A stretch of DNA of 64,000 nt from Monosporascus cannonballus. Taxonomy: Eukaryota; Ascomycota; Sordariomycetes; Xylariales. The notes under the pieces are model-generated. The model was given only the letters and a program-made list of their open reading frames with translations, ran no database searches and was not told where the DNA came from. Shown piece after piece: positions 25,947 to 38,500 of this stretch. Location: the NCBI GenBank assembly GCA_004154925.1, contig QJNS01000022.1, forward strand, positions 248,001 through 312,000, in the 5' to 3' direction. The number at the start of each line of letters is the position of its first letter. Position 1 is the stretch's first letter. The position numbers and the translations under genes are program-made.

Positions 25947-27150
25947 CGTTACAAATTTTTGTTCAATAATATCGTTAGACTTTGAGCAATATCGCCGATA
26001 CTATATATACCAACAAGCAACCCGAAGAGTCTACGTACCAGGTCCTTAATAACTCGGACATTAAAATAAAATCTAAGGAACAAAAGAAGTAACCTTACCT
26101 TTCTCGAGAAAAAGTTTTTCGACGCCTAGATATTACAAACGAATGTATTATTTAGCTTGAAAAAACCAAGAATAATCTTAGAATGTTTTTTAAACTATTT
26201 ATAAAACGTTTAAAAAAAGTTTTCGCAATTAAGAAACCTCTTTAAACGAACTAAAAAATTTAGCTAAATTTTTTGAACTACAATTTTTTAACGAACTTTT
26301 AATTAAATTATAATTATTTTTATTTTAATATCGAACTTATATTAGGTATTCTTTTATTTCATTTATTATGCTTATTATACGAATCGAATATGCGGTTATT
26401 TAATTTGAATTTAATATACAGAAATATATTATTTTATTAATAAAACCCGAAAGCAATACGATTTTATAAGGATGATAAATAATATAAATAAATATTAATA
26501 AAGGGTTTGAGAATAATAAACGAAAAATCCCAAATCGAAATATATATCTAATAATTACGACAAAATAGATTAGCATCTAATTATGGTAACGTGTTTATCC
26601 AGTTAATATCCAAGTTAAACTAGAGATAAAAAATGTTAATAATTAAATTTTTCGAAAATATAAAAAAAGAAAATACAGGAAAAGATGTTTACGGTTAATC
26701 GACCCGAATATTTATCGGATTATATTGTTATAACTGTTAAAATTGATGACTGACAATATACTTAACATACTAAAGATACCAGAAGAAAAATAATAACAAA
26801 TCTCGACATACGGCTAATACCGACTGTCTTCGACGTAATAACACTTTTAATAATATAAAGCCAAATGCTATGGAATTCAAAATAAGGGGAAAAAAGATTA
26901 AAGCCAGATTAAATCCTTTATTTACAAGAAAATAAGACATAAGATAACGTAATATAAGGCACTTAAAAAACCCCGATAGGATAACTGGAAACCCGTACTC
27001 GAAAGATAATCAAAAAAAAAACAGCGATAACAAGACTATTAACATGATTCGGGTTAAGTACGTACTAGCCCTATTATAGCGAAAAGTTTAATAAAGAATA
27101 CAAAAAGCCAAAAGATTTATCCGAAAAGAGTCCAAAAAATAATAAAATAC
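25947..27150 (+). mobile_element. Gypsy element A, 5' gag region
   Basis: A degraded gag-type region on the + strand following the 5' LTR, with the same spacing as in element B. It is interrupted at 27,150 by element B. The duplicated 5-bp site AATAC (27,146-27,150 and 33,797-33,801) marks the insertion, and gag resumes at 33,797. Confidence 0.75.
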
Positions 27151-27545
27151 TGTTATAACCTAACGGTCTTGGCTTCTTCCCGGACGGTTAGGACCATAAG
27201 AGGAACGGGTCCCACCTTAGCCAAGACGTTATGTAATTAGCTCAAAGGTTTCAAAGCGCCAAGCACCTTAAGCCCCTTAAGCCAGCAAAAGGGCTTAAAG
27301 GACTTAAAGGTCTTAAGGGTTTAAGCTGTTTAAATATCTTAAGCTAAGATAAAAATATATACGTTTATTATTTTCATAATTTAAATAATTTTAATTTGCA
27401 ATATAATATCGTTATCCAAAATATTTTTAATATTACGAAACGTAATACGTTATTATATTTATTATTTAAATTCTTACGATATTTTTGTTAATATAAACCT
27501 GTCGATTTAAAGTTTAATAATTAGTTAAATTATTTAGCCGTTATA
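27151..27545 (+). repeat. 5' LTR of Gypsy element B
   Basis: 395 bp, TGTTATAACC to CCGTTATA. It contains a run of short CTTAAG-spaced repeats (GGGCTTAAAGGACTTAAAGG type). Its outer half is less mutated than its inner half. Confidence 0.88.
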
Positions 27546-30289
27546 CGTTATAAATTTTTGTTTAATAATACTGTTAAACTTTAAGTAATATTTAATATTA
27601 TTAAAATATCGACCAATATTTAAAAAACCCTTATTTAACAGCTTTAAGTTCGAATTCGGGAGCTGAAAAAAAAAATTCGATAATTTAAGGCTATATTTAC
27701 TTAACCTTTTTTCGTTCGTATAAAACCGAAAAAACCAGAACTTTACGATAAAAAAATAATTTTTAAACTTTTTTAACTTAGGCATAAGTTTATTTTCGTT
27801 TTTTAAATTTTAATAACCCAGCGGATATAATCCTAATAATAAAAGTATATTTGATAAAAAATACGGCTAATTAATTTAAACTTATTATAAAAAAATTTTT
27901 AAAAATAAAAAAAGCAAATAAGGAAAATTTTATTAATAAAATCTTTTTAACTTATACCAATTTCGAAAATAAAATACGCAATAATTTCGGTAATCCGGAT
28001 AAAAACCGATTAACGGTTTAATAATTTTTATAATTCCGATAAAAAGAATCTGTATCCAAATACGCCGTAACCTTTAAAAGTTTTGTAATTAAGGCAGGAT
28101 AAAAAAATAACAAAACCGATATTTTTATTAATATATTTTACAAAAAATTAAAAAATAATATAAAGAATAAAATTATTCGGATCGAACGATTAATTACTTT
28201 AAATCGGTATATTACAAAAGTAATTAAAATTAACAATTAATAATTTAAAAAACGATAGGAAAAAAAAGATAATATACCTTATATTCGGAATATAAATTCA
28301 ATTAAGGGAAAAAAAAATATACCCCTTATTTCTTACGGAACGGCGTTAGGACTTATGGAATTCGGCAATACTTACAGATAAAATTAAAATCAGATTAAAT
28401 GCTTTAATTACGGCAAAATAGGACATAAAACCTATAAATATAAGAAACCCAAAAAATTACAACAAAATAATTAAATCCTTATACCGGAAAAATAACCCAG
28501 GAATAATTAAGGAAATAATAACAAAATTATTAATATAATTTAAACCAAATACGTATTAAGCTTTAAATAAAAGGTCTAACTAGGCCTATTTTAATAAGAA
28601 ATTTGACGAAAAATACGAAAAGCTAAAAAGCTAATTTGATAAGTATTACGAACATAACAAAAGGCATTATAAAATAATTATATAAATACCGAAATTAAAT
28701 AAAAAAGCTTTATCCCGGAATACTTAATTAATACGGCAAAATATATATTGTATATTGTCGACAACGAAAATATCCTAATTACGAAAAATAAAAATAATAT
28801 ATTTACGTACGAATTACCCGTATATATTATAAAAGATTCGATTTTTTAAATCGAACCGGGTATAACAAAAACGACAAATAATAATATTAACAATTTCGAA
28901 CCAAAGCTCTAGGAAATATCTAACAATTGGCCGAAGTAAAAAGCTGGCCCGAAAAAAAGCAGTACCCGCAAAAAAACCCCTTTTATTATTATGGATAATA
29001 TAATTACTAAACGGAAAAAGGTTAATCCAGCGTACGGTAAAAAAGCATTATCAGAAAATTATTATGGACCTTTATTTTCAATTAGCATTTATTATAAATC
29101 CTTACGAAAAAAAAGGTTATTAAGGAAAAAATATATTAATTTATAGAAAATCTTTAAAACGACAGCCAAAATAACGCATAAAAGGATATAATTACAAACA
29201 TAAAAAAACAATTTATTTAATAAGAAAAGAAAGTACAAAAAAATCAGGAATAATTAATACAGTTCGAAGAAACAATACGCCAATAACAACAATAAATACA
29301 GCAGCTTAATACGTTAAACAAAAAAATACAAATAAGGTTCGACCGATTCGAACAAAAATTTAAAAAAAAAGTTACTTATAAAAAAGCTGCAAAATAACGA
29401 AACCCAGAAAAATTAAAAGGAATTTCCAAAAAAGGCTTTAAATGCGACGATAAGAAACGTTAATAACCTTATTACTTTGGACATACGAATCGGAACGTAT
29501 TAATATACCGTAATAATGGATTACGGAATTCTAAACGGAAATAATATTATACCAAATATATTTAATAAATTTAAATTATTATAAAAACACAAATTAAAAC
29601 CTTATATAACGACAAATGCCGAAAATTAAGAATTCGTTTACGATAACGGAAAAATTATACGCGAAATTAATTACCTTAGGAATTTTATCTAAAAATGATA
29701 TTAAACGGTTAATTTCGATATCGTTTTATTTAGGAATTACGACATAATTTTAAAATTATTTTAAATATGCCAGTACGGAATTTTAATTAACGGCGGAACT
29801 AATTAAATAAAATTCGTTTTATTTCCTGTTAATAAATAAAAAACAAAAAAATTAAAATCTTAACATTCGATCGATAATGGCGACGAATACAGGTATAAGG
29901 ATATAATAAATACCTTATTACCTAATAGAATAAAATATAAAAAAAAATAAGCATCAAAAAAAATACGACGTATTATTGTTATTATCAAAGCGAAATTAAG
30001 ATAATTGAATAACGATTTAAAATAACAAAAATAATAGCTTAAGGGATTAAAATTTTTAATTAATGTATTATTACAATATCATAAATACGAATATCTTTTC
30101 AAAAAAAAAGCTCGACATAAAGTTATCGGAACATAGTAAATAAGATTACGAAATAATTTTTAAAAAAGGATTTTCGCCGAAGTTTTACCTTATTTACAAC
30201 TTTAGCGGAAATAAGTTACGTATTCTTAAAAAATACTTAAAAAATCGTTTACAAAAAAAAAAGATTTAACTCTCGAAATTACTAGTAGA

Positions 30290-30900
30290 ACACCTTATAT
30301 TCTTTGTACCTAAGAAAAATGGGAAATTGCGATTTGTGGTTAACTATCGACAACTAAACGACATCATTGTCAAGGATCGAACATTATTACCCTTAATTAC
30401 GGAAATAAAAAACCGATTTTACGGAGCCAAATAATTCACAGCATTCGATCTCAGAAATGGATATAACCTTATCAGGATCAAGAAAGGATACGGATAGTAA
30501 ACTACGTACTACAAGAATACCTCGATGTTTTCGTCGTTTGCTATCTCGACGACATTCTTATCTTTTCAAAAACGGAAAAAGCATACGTAAGATACGTTCA
30601 CAAAGTTTTTCAAGCTTTACAAAACGCAAAATTGCTTATTAACGCAAAAAAAAGTTAATTCCATATATAGAAAATGGAATATCTGGGACATATTATTACC
30701 CCAGAACATATTAAGATGGACCCTAAGAAAATCGCTGCAATCATAGAATGGCAAACGCCAAACATAGTTAAGGAGGTATAGGTATTTTTTGGATTCGCCA
30801 ATTATTACAAAAAGTTTATTCAAAATTTTAACAAAATAACCATACCCTTAATAAATCTTACGAAAAAAAAAGAATTTAAATAAATTCCAAATACGGAAAA
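30290..30900 (+). pseudogene. Reverse transcriptase remnant of Gypsy B
   Basis: The reverse transcriptase core is readable: GKLRFVVNYRQLND at about 30,321-30,360, then ITEIKNRFYGAK and FDLRNGYNLIRIKK, and the active-site box CYLDDILIF at about 30,540. About 45 codons are missing between IKKGY and the Y-L-Q-E-Y-L segment, removing the conserved NAPATFQ region found in related elements. Downstream, the connection segment GHIITPE and FFGFANYY is still legible. This stretch keeps noticeably more G and C than the rest of element B. Confidence 0.8.
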
Positions 30901-33401
30901 AATATTTCAGGATATTAAGAATATAATTATTAGCAAATTAGTATTAATTATGTACGATTTAAATTATTTTATTAAATTAAAAACTAATATTTCGGATTAC
31001 TTATTAAGCGTAATAATCAAATAACGAAATAATTAAGAGAAAATATATCTTATAATATTTTTTTCGTACAAATTAAAAAAACCGAATTTAATTACGATAT
31101 TCCAAATAAGGAATTTATGGTTATTATTATGGCATTTTAGAAATTTGGGTATTTTTTAAAGGGAAACTTATACCAAATTAAGGTTTATACGGATTATCAA
31201 AATTTTACCCGATTTACCATAACCAGGGAGTTTATAAAACGATAATTTTGTTACGCGGAAAAATTGGCGAACTTTGACTTCGTTATTATTTACAAAAAAA
31301 TCAGAAAACGGCAAAGTAAATGCCTTAAGCAAATAATTAAACCTTAAAAAGAAATTAGTTAAGGTTAATTATATAATTTTTAATATTATTACAAAAAGAT
31401 ATTTACGCTTATAACAAATTATGACGATTCAGGCAATATCTTTCGATATATATTAAAGAATTTAACAATATAACGATAATTTTTCAAAAAACAAAAAAAC
31501 GAATAAAATATAAATTCCAAAAAAAATACCACAAAGATCTAGTACGAAAAATATACGAATATCAATTACATAAATATCCAGGGATTTACAAAACCTTAGA
31601 AAAACTTTAACATATATATTTTTTTCTCAAAATAAAATTAATAATATAAAAAATTATACGGCAATGCAATATTTGTGCCAAAATAAAGGCTCGACGACAT
31701 AAGCCATACGGAAAATTACAAATATTATTAATTATAAACTAATTATAATATTTAATCATATTCGACTTTATTATTAAACTTTTTATATTAAAAAATCTAA
31801 TTATAGAAATATATTACGATAGCATTTTCGTAATCGTTAATCGATTTACGAAATTTTCATATTTTTTACCATATTATAAGGACATAAACGCCGAATAAAT
31901 AACATATATTTTTTAAACATATTTTTAATAAATACGGATTATTAATAGAAATTATTTCGGATAAAAGATCGATATTTGTATTTAAATTTTAGTAAAACTT
32001 TATTGCATTAATTAACTTAAATCATAAATTATTTAACGTTTTTAAACCTTGAACGGATAAATAAACAAAATAAACAAATTAAATTTTAAAAGTTTATTTA
32101 CGATATTATATTAATTACGAATAAAATAATTAAATTAAAAAGTTATTTATTACCTCATTAATTTATAACATTAATTATTACGAAAATATCAAAATAATAT
32201 TTGCAAATATAAATTTTGGTTTTATTTCAAAAATTTATAAAAAAAATACGCGATAATGGCCTCATTAATATCAAAGTAATTTTCGTATCGGAATAATTAC
32301 GGTAATTATATCAAAAAATAAAAACAAAATTAAAATTCGTACGAAATTAAATAAGCAAATATTATAATTAAAAAAAGTTAAAAAAATTAACTTTTGAAAA
32401 AAATGGTTTACTTAATTACCAAAAACATTTAAACAAAATAACTTAACAAAAAATTTGATTTTAAATATATCGGTTTATACAAAATCGCGAAGAAAATCGC
32501 AAAAAATATTTATTAATTGGAATTTTTACCAAAGGTTAAACTTTATCTAATTTTTTATGTTTCCTTATTCGAATTAATAACAAATACGATTAAGGTATAT
32601 ACGGTATAAAATAATATAAAAATAAAAAATAAATAGGTATACGAAATGGAAAAAATCCTCGATATACGAAAATAAAACGGATTTATTTAGTACCTAATTA
32701 AATGGAAAAAACACCCAAATTCCGAAAATACCTAGAAACCTGCTAAAAACCTTATTAATATTTAAGGCCTGTTAAAAAGTTTTTATTAATAACGATAAAC
32801 GCGTTTAAATCAATAATTAATTAATTAATAATTGGAATATCGAGCCAGTTAGCCGCGGCTTATGTTAACGAAACGGCCGTAATGGCGGCCTCCAATTATT
32901 ATTATTTTTTTTCCAAATACTTAAATTCTTTTATCGCTTTTATATTTTAAATACTTTAACGAAATATTTCCATACCGCAATAACGAAATAACCGCCCTTA
33001 TTTCTACAGGCGATCTAATTTGTTGGCAGCGGCCCGTAACGTTTTACGAACCTGCTTTTTTTCACATTTTAAACGATCTTTTTCGTTAAATAATTTGTAA
33101 TACTTAATTTCCCAAAGCCTAAAAACGTTATAAGGGCTACCATAATAAATATATCGCGTACATTTTAAAAATTTTCGAACGACCTTATATTTTATATTTT
33201 CCTTTTTGTAACAAAAACAAAAAAGTATTTTGAAACCAAAACGTTTAATACGTTTTGAAAAAATTAAAACGTTAATACCTTTACGAAAACGAGATTTTTC
33301 AATACGACCCGATATAATAAATATAAAAAAAGGAAAGTTACTTATTAAAAGTAATAAATAACTAATTTGATTTTTAAGGATAAAGATCTTAAAAAAAATC
33401 G

Positions 33402-33796
33402 TATTATAACCTAACGGTTTTGGCTTTTTCCCGGACAGATAAAACCACAAGAAAAACGGGTCCTACTTTAGCTAAAACGTTACGTAACTAACTTAAAGGT
33501 TTTAAAGCGCCAAGCACCTTAAACCCTTTAAACCAGCAAAAGGGCTTAAAGGACTTAAAGGTTTTAAGGGTTTAAGCTACTTAAACATTTTGAGCTAAGA
33601 TAAAAATATATACGTTCGTTATTTCCATAGTTTAGATAACTTTAGCTTACAATATAACATCGTTACCCAAAATGCCCTTGGAATTACGAGACGTAATACG
33701 TTACTATATCTATTGCTCAGATTCCCACGATACTCCTGCCAACATAAACCCATCGACTTAAGGTTTAATGGTTGGTTAAACCGCCTAGCCGTCACA
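33402..33796 (+). repeat. 3' LTR of Gypsy element B
   Basis: 395 bp, TATTATAACC to CGTCACA, followed by AATAC. Same length as the 5' LTR. An A-rich tract directly before it is the likely former polypurine tract. Confidence 0.88.
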
Positions 33797-35672
33797 AATA
33801 CCTTAAGAGAATAGCTAAAAAAAATTAGAAATAGACGAAGGGCATATATCTTCGAACACCTGATTAATACGGCAAAAAGTATGCTATATACTGCCGAAGA
33901 CGAAAATTCTCTTATTATAAAAGTCGAAACGGCAAATTTTAAGAGAAGTTAACTGTATATATTATAAAAGACTGGATTTTCCGAACCGAACTGGAAATAA
34001 TAAAAACAAATAATAATAGTATCGGTATTTCCAATCTATAGCCGTAGGAAACGATATTTACTAATTAATCGAAATAAAAAGCTGGCTCGAAAAAGAAATG
34101 CCCGTAAGAAAACCTTTTTTTGTTATTACGAATGATATAATTATTAGACGAGAAAGGAGTTAATCTGGTATACAGTAAAAAAATACTGCTAAAGAACTAT
34201 TATAGATTGTTATTTTTAATTAATATTTACAATAAACTTTAAAAATAGTTATTAAAAATTCGACTGTTTATAAATAAATTATAGAATAATACTTAGTACG
34301 ACGCGTAATGAAATGCGGTTAAATATATGGAAAAATAATTTACCTAATAAGGGAAAACGTTATAATAAAATTAAAAATATTTAATATGACTTAAAAGAAT
34401 ATTAGGCCGACAATAAGGAGAGATATAGTAACTTGACGCGCTGTATATAAAGATATAAATAAGGTTTGATAAATTCGAAAAAGAAATTTAAAAAAAGTTA
34501 CCACTAAAAAGCGGCAGGATAACGAAATTTAGAGAAATTAAGAAAAACTTCTAAGAAAGCCTTTAAACGTAACGATAAAAGCTATTAATAACCTTATTAT
34601 CTTGGATATACAAATTGAAATATACTAATATATCGTAATAATAAATTACAAAATTTTGGTCGGAAATTAAATTATACGGATGTGGTTAAAGAATATAAGT
34701 TATTACAGAGATATAAGTTAAAACCTTATAAAGCAACGAATGCCGAAAATCAGAAAGGCGTTTACTATAACAGAAAAATTATATGCGAAATTAATTATTT
34801 CGAGACTTTTGTCTAAGGACGATATTAGATAATAGATTTCGATATCGTTTTTTGTAAGAATTACGATCTGACCTCAAGATTACTATAAATGGCTAATATA
34901 GAATTTTGATCAAGGAGAGAATTGGCTAGGTAAAGTTTATTTTATTTTCTGTTAATAAATTAAAAAGTATAAGATTTTAATATTAGATCGAAATTAACGA
35001 CTAATATAGATATAAGAATATAACTAAAACCTTATTACTTAAAGGAATAAAATATAGAAAAAAGAATAGGTATTAAAAAAATACGACGTATTATTATGAT
35101 TATTAAAACAAAATTAAGGTGACTAAATAACGATCTTAAATAGCAGCACCAAAAATCAAAAAATCTAACCAATATACTATTATAATACTATAGATATAAA
35201 TAGCTGTTCAGGAAGGAACTCGATACGAAATTATTAGAATATATCAAATGGAATTATAAAATAATCTTTAAAAAAGGTTTTTTAACACAGTTTTATTTTA
35301 TTTATAATTTCAGCAAAAATATGTTGCGTACTTTTGGAGAATATCTGAAAAATCGGTTACAAAAGGGATAGATTTAATCTTCGACATTACTAGCAGAATA
35401 CTTTATGTTCTTGGTATTAAAAAAACGAAAAATTACGTTTTATGGTTATGTATCGATAACTAAACGATATTATTATTCTTAATCATAGAAAAAAGGATCA
35501 ACTTTACAGAACTAAATGACTTATAATATTCGACCTTAAAGACGGATATAACCTTATTAGGATTAAAAACAAATAATTAAAAAATAACTTTTAGGACGAA
35601 ATACGAATTGTTCAAATATTTCGTTACGTTAATGGGATTTACAAACGTGCCACCAATTTTCTAGCAAATTAA
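33797..35672 (+). mobile_element. Gypsy element A, gag to first half of RT
   Basis: Continuation of element A on the + strand after the nested element B. It holds gag and protease remnants (a knuckle-type region near 34.56-34.66 kb aligned with 29.45 kb of B) and the first half of the reverse transcriptase, ending GFTNVPPIFQQI (expected GxTNAPATFQ) at about 35,670. There it switches in one step into pogo transposase. The second half of the same RT is at 9,490 on the opposite strand. Confidence 0.8.
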
Positions 35673-36361
35673 ATCCGGATTCGCGAAAGCGGAATTTATT
35701 TTATTCGATTTTAATCGCGTTTTTTCTTATCTAAAAGTTTTAATTATACTTATATCAACCATTTCGCCGCTTACCTTTATTAATTCCGTCATTTTTCTAT
35801 TGACAAAATCCCCTAGAAATTTTACTAAAACGATTCGACGAGGACATTATTTACAAAGAACAATTAAAAATTAATAAAGTGATTCGTTAACACAAATAAT
35901 TAAATCAGTTAATTTTTTTAACAAAAACTAACTTAATACTTTTATACGAAATCGCTTTTTTTTAGAAAAAAAAATAATTACTTTCGCGAAATAAATTACG
36001 TTGTTAGTAAATGTCGGAAAAGCAAAAATATGCGTTTTCAAAAAAAAGAAATAATTACTATAAGGAAGGCATAAGCTTTTATAGTTACAAAAAGAGGTAA
36101 TAGTAAATAATCGCAGATAATAGCGGCTAAAGATAATGGTTGCAAAAGGGCTTAGGTAAAGAAACGAGAGTATAGCGTTTACGGCAAGCCCGGATATAAT
36201 ACACGTATTTATAAAGAAGCTATAAATACGTTTAGCGATAAGAAATCCGATTAAATTTGAATTAATTTACTGGGTTATAGTTATTTTATTTGAATTTGTT
36301 AACGCGAAATGTCAAAAAGTGTCCAGCATATTTGTGTGTCCAGCTCACTTATGCAAAACGG
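35673..36361 (+). mobile_element. pogo/Fot1-like transposon, 3' half
   Basis: Holds the C-terminal part of the transposase and the second terminal inverted repeat. Residues start KSGFAKAEF, which continues the ITTDNM frame left at 9,500. Near 36,180-36,210 a degraded C-terminal motif GKPGYNTRIY is visible, which in fungal pogo transposases usually reads C-G-x-x-G-H-N-x-R-T-C. The element ends at 36,361 with a TA beside it. Confidence 0.8.
36317..36361. repeat. Terminal inverted repeat of pogo element
   Basis: Partner of the repeat at 10,630-10,674, with two GTGTCCAGC-type units inside. It is less mutated than its partner. Confidence 0.75.
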
Positions 36362-38107
36362 TAATTAAACATAAAAGCTTGTAATAGCTTTTTCATAATA
36401 ATCTTCTATTTCGTATTAAATTAAATTTTTAACATATTAACAATAACAATATTATTAAAATAAAAAAAATGTTTTTTACGTATGTCATTTTGTTAATTAA
36501 TTTCATAAAATCTTTCGTTTATTAATATTACTCTATAAAATAACAATTCAAAAACATTAATATTATTACTTATTTATTTTAATATTTTAGCTAAAAAAGT
36601 TAATAACCTTTTTCATATATATTGAATTGGGGATAGGGCTAATCTAGGTGTATGGGATACAGAACATCTTCATTAGAGCTTGGGAGTGAAAATTGTCTGG
36701 CGTCGGCTTGCTATAGAAAACTGCATACAAAAGTTAACAGGTCAGTATTTTATAAACCGCCACCGACCCACTTAGAAATGCTAGAATCTTCGACAACAAA
36801 TATCGTCGATACATAACAGCTAGTTATCACCTTGCAGCCTAGCAACCCAACACCAACCCCACTTCAATATATAATATGTTAAGAAATAATTCTTTATTGA
36901 TAATATATTAAATATCTAAGGTATTTAAAATATACACCATAGATTTTATCATATCAATTCCGAATTTCTCGATAAACACTTTTTCTTTATTTTTAATATG
37001 TCTGTTATTATTTTTCAAAATATATTAGTATTTTCTAAACTCTTTATACGTTGACTCTCGAGTTTTTCGTATTTTACAGTAAAGTTTTTACTATTAAAAC
37101 CTTATTTCATATTTATCATAAATTATGTTAATAATTTTATTGTTATTTTCTAATTTATCTTTAAAATACCCCTTAATATAAATATTTGATCCTTTTATTT
37201 TAAAGTTTTAAAATTACTTTTAGTATTTTAATAATCTTATATTTTACCGTAAGTATAAATTTTACTTTGGTTATTTTAAAATACATTATTGTGAATTTCA
37301 TTATTTTTAATATTACATTATGAAATATAAATAATATATCGCGTTTTCTAATTAGCCTATTAATATTTATATTTTAAAATAATTTAGTATTTTGCTATAT
37401 AGTTTTTATTTAAATAATTATTAATTTTACTAAATGCGGTAATATATTAATATAAAGTTTTAAATTTTAAAATCTTGAAAGCTTTATTTTTAACGCTATT
37501 TGTTAATTTCTTAAAAAATAAATTAATATAAATGTTTTTGTCGTTGTCGGTTTATTTTACTTTAATTAGAAATGTTTTATGTATTATTATATTTTGGAAA
37601 AATATCTTTTTTTCCGTAAATTATGGATTTATTACGTAATAAATCATTTTTCGTCGGGATTTTCAAAAGTATTTTCTATTTTATTTTCGAAGTTAGTATA
37701 ATCTTTAAAAACATTTTTCAGAAATATTTTTAAAAAACTATTATACTTTCCAAATAATATTTTATCGTAAATTTAAATTAATTAAAATATTTCTTATAAA
37801 TTAGACCACAGCGGCAGAACTTTTGTTAATTAATTTTCTAAATTCTTAAAACTTAAGATATATTTTTGTTTAAGAAACTTTATGCAATATTTTTGTTATT
37901 TTAAAGTTAAAGTTTTTTAACTTTACATTTTAGTATAATTATTTGTATGTAACCTATTTAAATTACTCCATTCAAAATTTTAGTTTTTGGATATTATGTC
38001 CAATTTAAGCAGTTTATTAAAAAGGTATTTCTTTTCTCGCTGATTACTATTATAATTAAAAATATTATTCAGAATTTAACGGTATTATAATATAAAAACC
38101 TATAATG
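36362..38107 (-). mobile_element. Gypsy element G, 5' gag region
   Basis: AT-rich sequence between the pogo terminus and a family-C LTR. About 37.5-38.1 kb aligns in the same orientation with the gag-proximal part of element C (22.6-23.1 kb), so it is the start of gag of a - strand Gypsy element. It completes element G (10,675-15,206) when the inversion is undone. A 246-bp MITE is inserted in it. Confidence 0.65.
36622..36867. mobile_element. Short MITE-like insertion, 246 bp
   Basis: GC-balanced 246-bp block with imperfect terminal inverted repeats (TTGAATTGGGG at the left, CCCCACTTCAA at the right) inside RIPped element G. Flanks read TATATA on both sides, compatible with TA duplication. 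No coding capacity. It either arrived after the mutation phase or is too short to be recognised by RIP. Confidence 0.6.
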
Positions 38108-38500
38108 TATAATAATTAAAGGCTTTAATTAATTATTAAACTTTAATCGTACGGGGATATAATAAAACTAATAATATAAATTCTAAGTAATAAATTTACT
38201 AAATTTATTTCGTTTCGTAATATTAAATATATTTTAAATAAGCATATTTCATTGCAAATTTATATTATTTAACTTAGAAAAATAATAACCGTATATATTT
38301 TGTTCATAACTTGAGACATTTAAACGGCTTAATATTTTAAATGCTTTAACTTTTTTAATATTTTAATATGACTTCATAGATTTAAGGTACTAAGACCTCT
38401 GAAAGCTTTAAGCCCATTACATAATTCATCCTATGTAGAATTTGGTCTTATTCTTGTCCCGACCGTGTTTTAGATGCGCTAGGCCTATCGGGTTATAATA
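38108..38500 (-). repeat. 5' LTR of Gypsy element G
   Basis: 393 bp, TATAATAATTAAAGG to GGGTTATAATA, family-C type, with the CCCGACCG...ATCGGG end well preserved. It matches the LTR at 14,814-15,206 in length and family, in opposite orientation as expected after inversion. The 5-bp duplication is ambiguous in this AT context: TATAT lies beside one LTR, while the other flank only contains it overlapping the LTR tip. Confidence 0.7.

Larger units (their letters stand above)
27151..33796 (+). mobile_element. Gypsy element B, full length, nested in A
   Basis: A complete 6,646-bp chromodomain Gypsy retrotransposon with two 395-bp LTRs and a perfect AATAC target duplication. Order on the + strand: gag with a degraded CCHC knuckle (CFNYGKIGHK) at about 28,398-28,445; protease-like block (DIVL...) near 29.7 kb; reverse transcriptase 30.29-30.8 kb; RNase H near 31.0-31.3 kb; integrase 31.6-32.5 kb; chromodomain near 32.65-32.75 kb. 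It is inactive because of many stops and an RT deletion. It is the best-preserved reference copy in the window. Confidence 0.88.

Noticed and set aside
33004..33450. 148-codon open frame on the - strand
   Set aside because: It lies antisense in the 3' region of Gypsy B and into its LTR. Composition is low complexity and no motif is seen.
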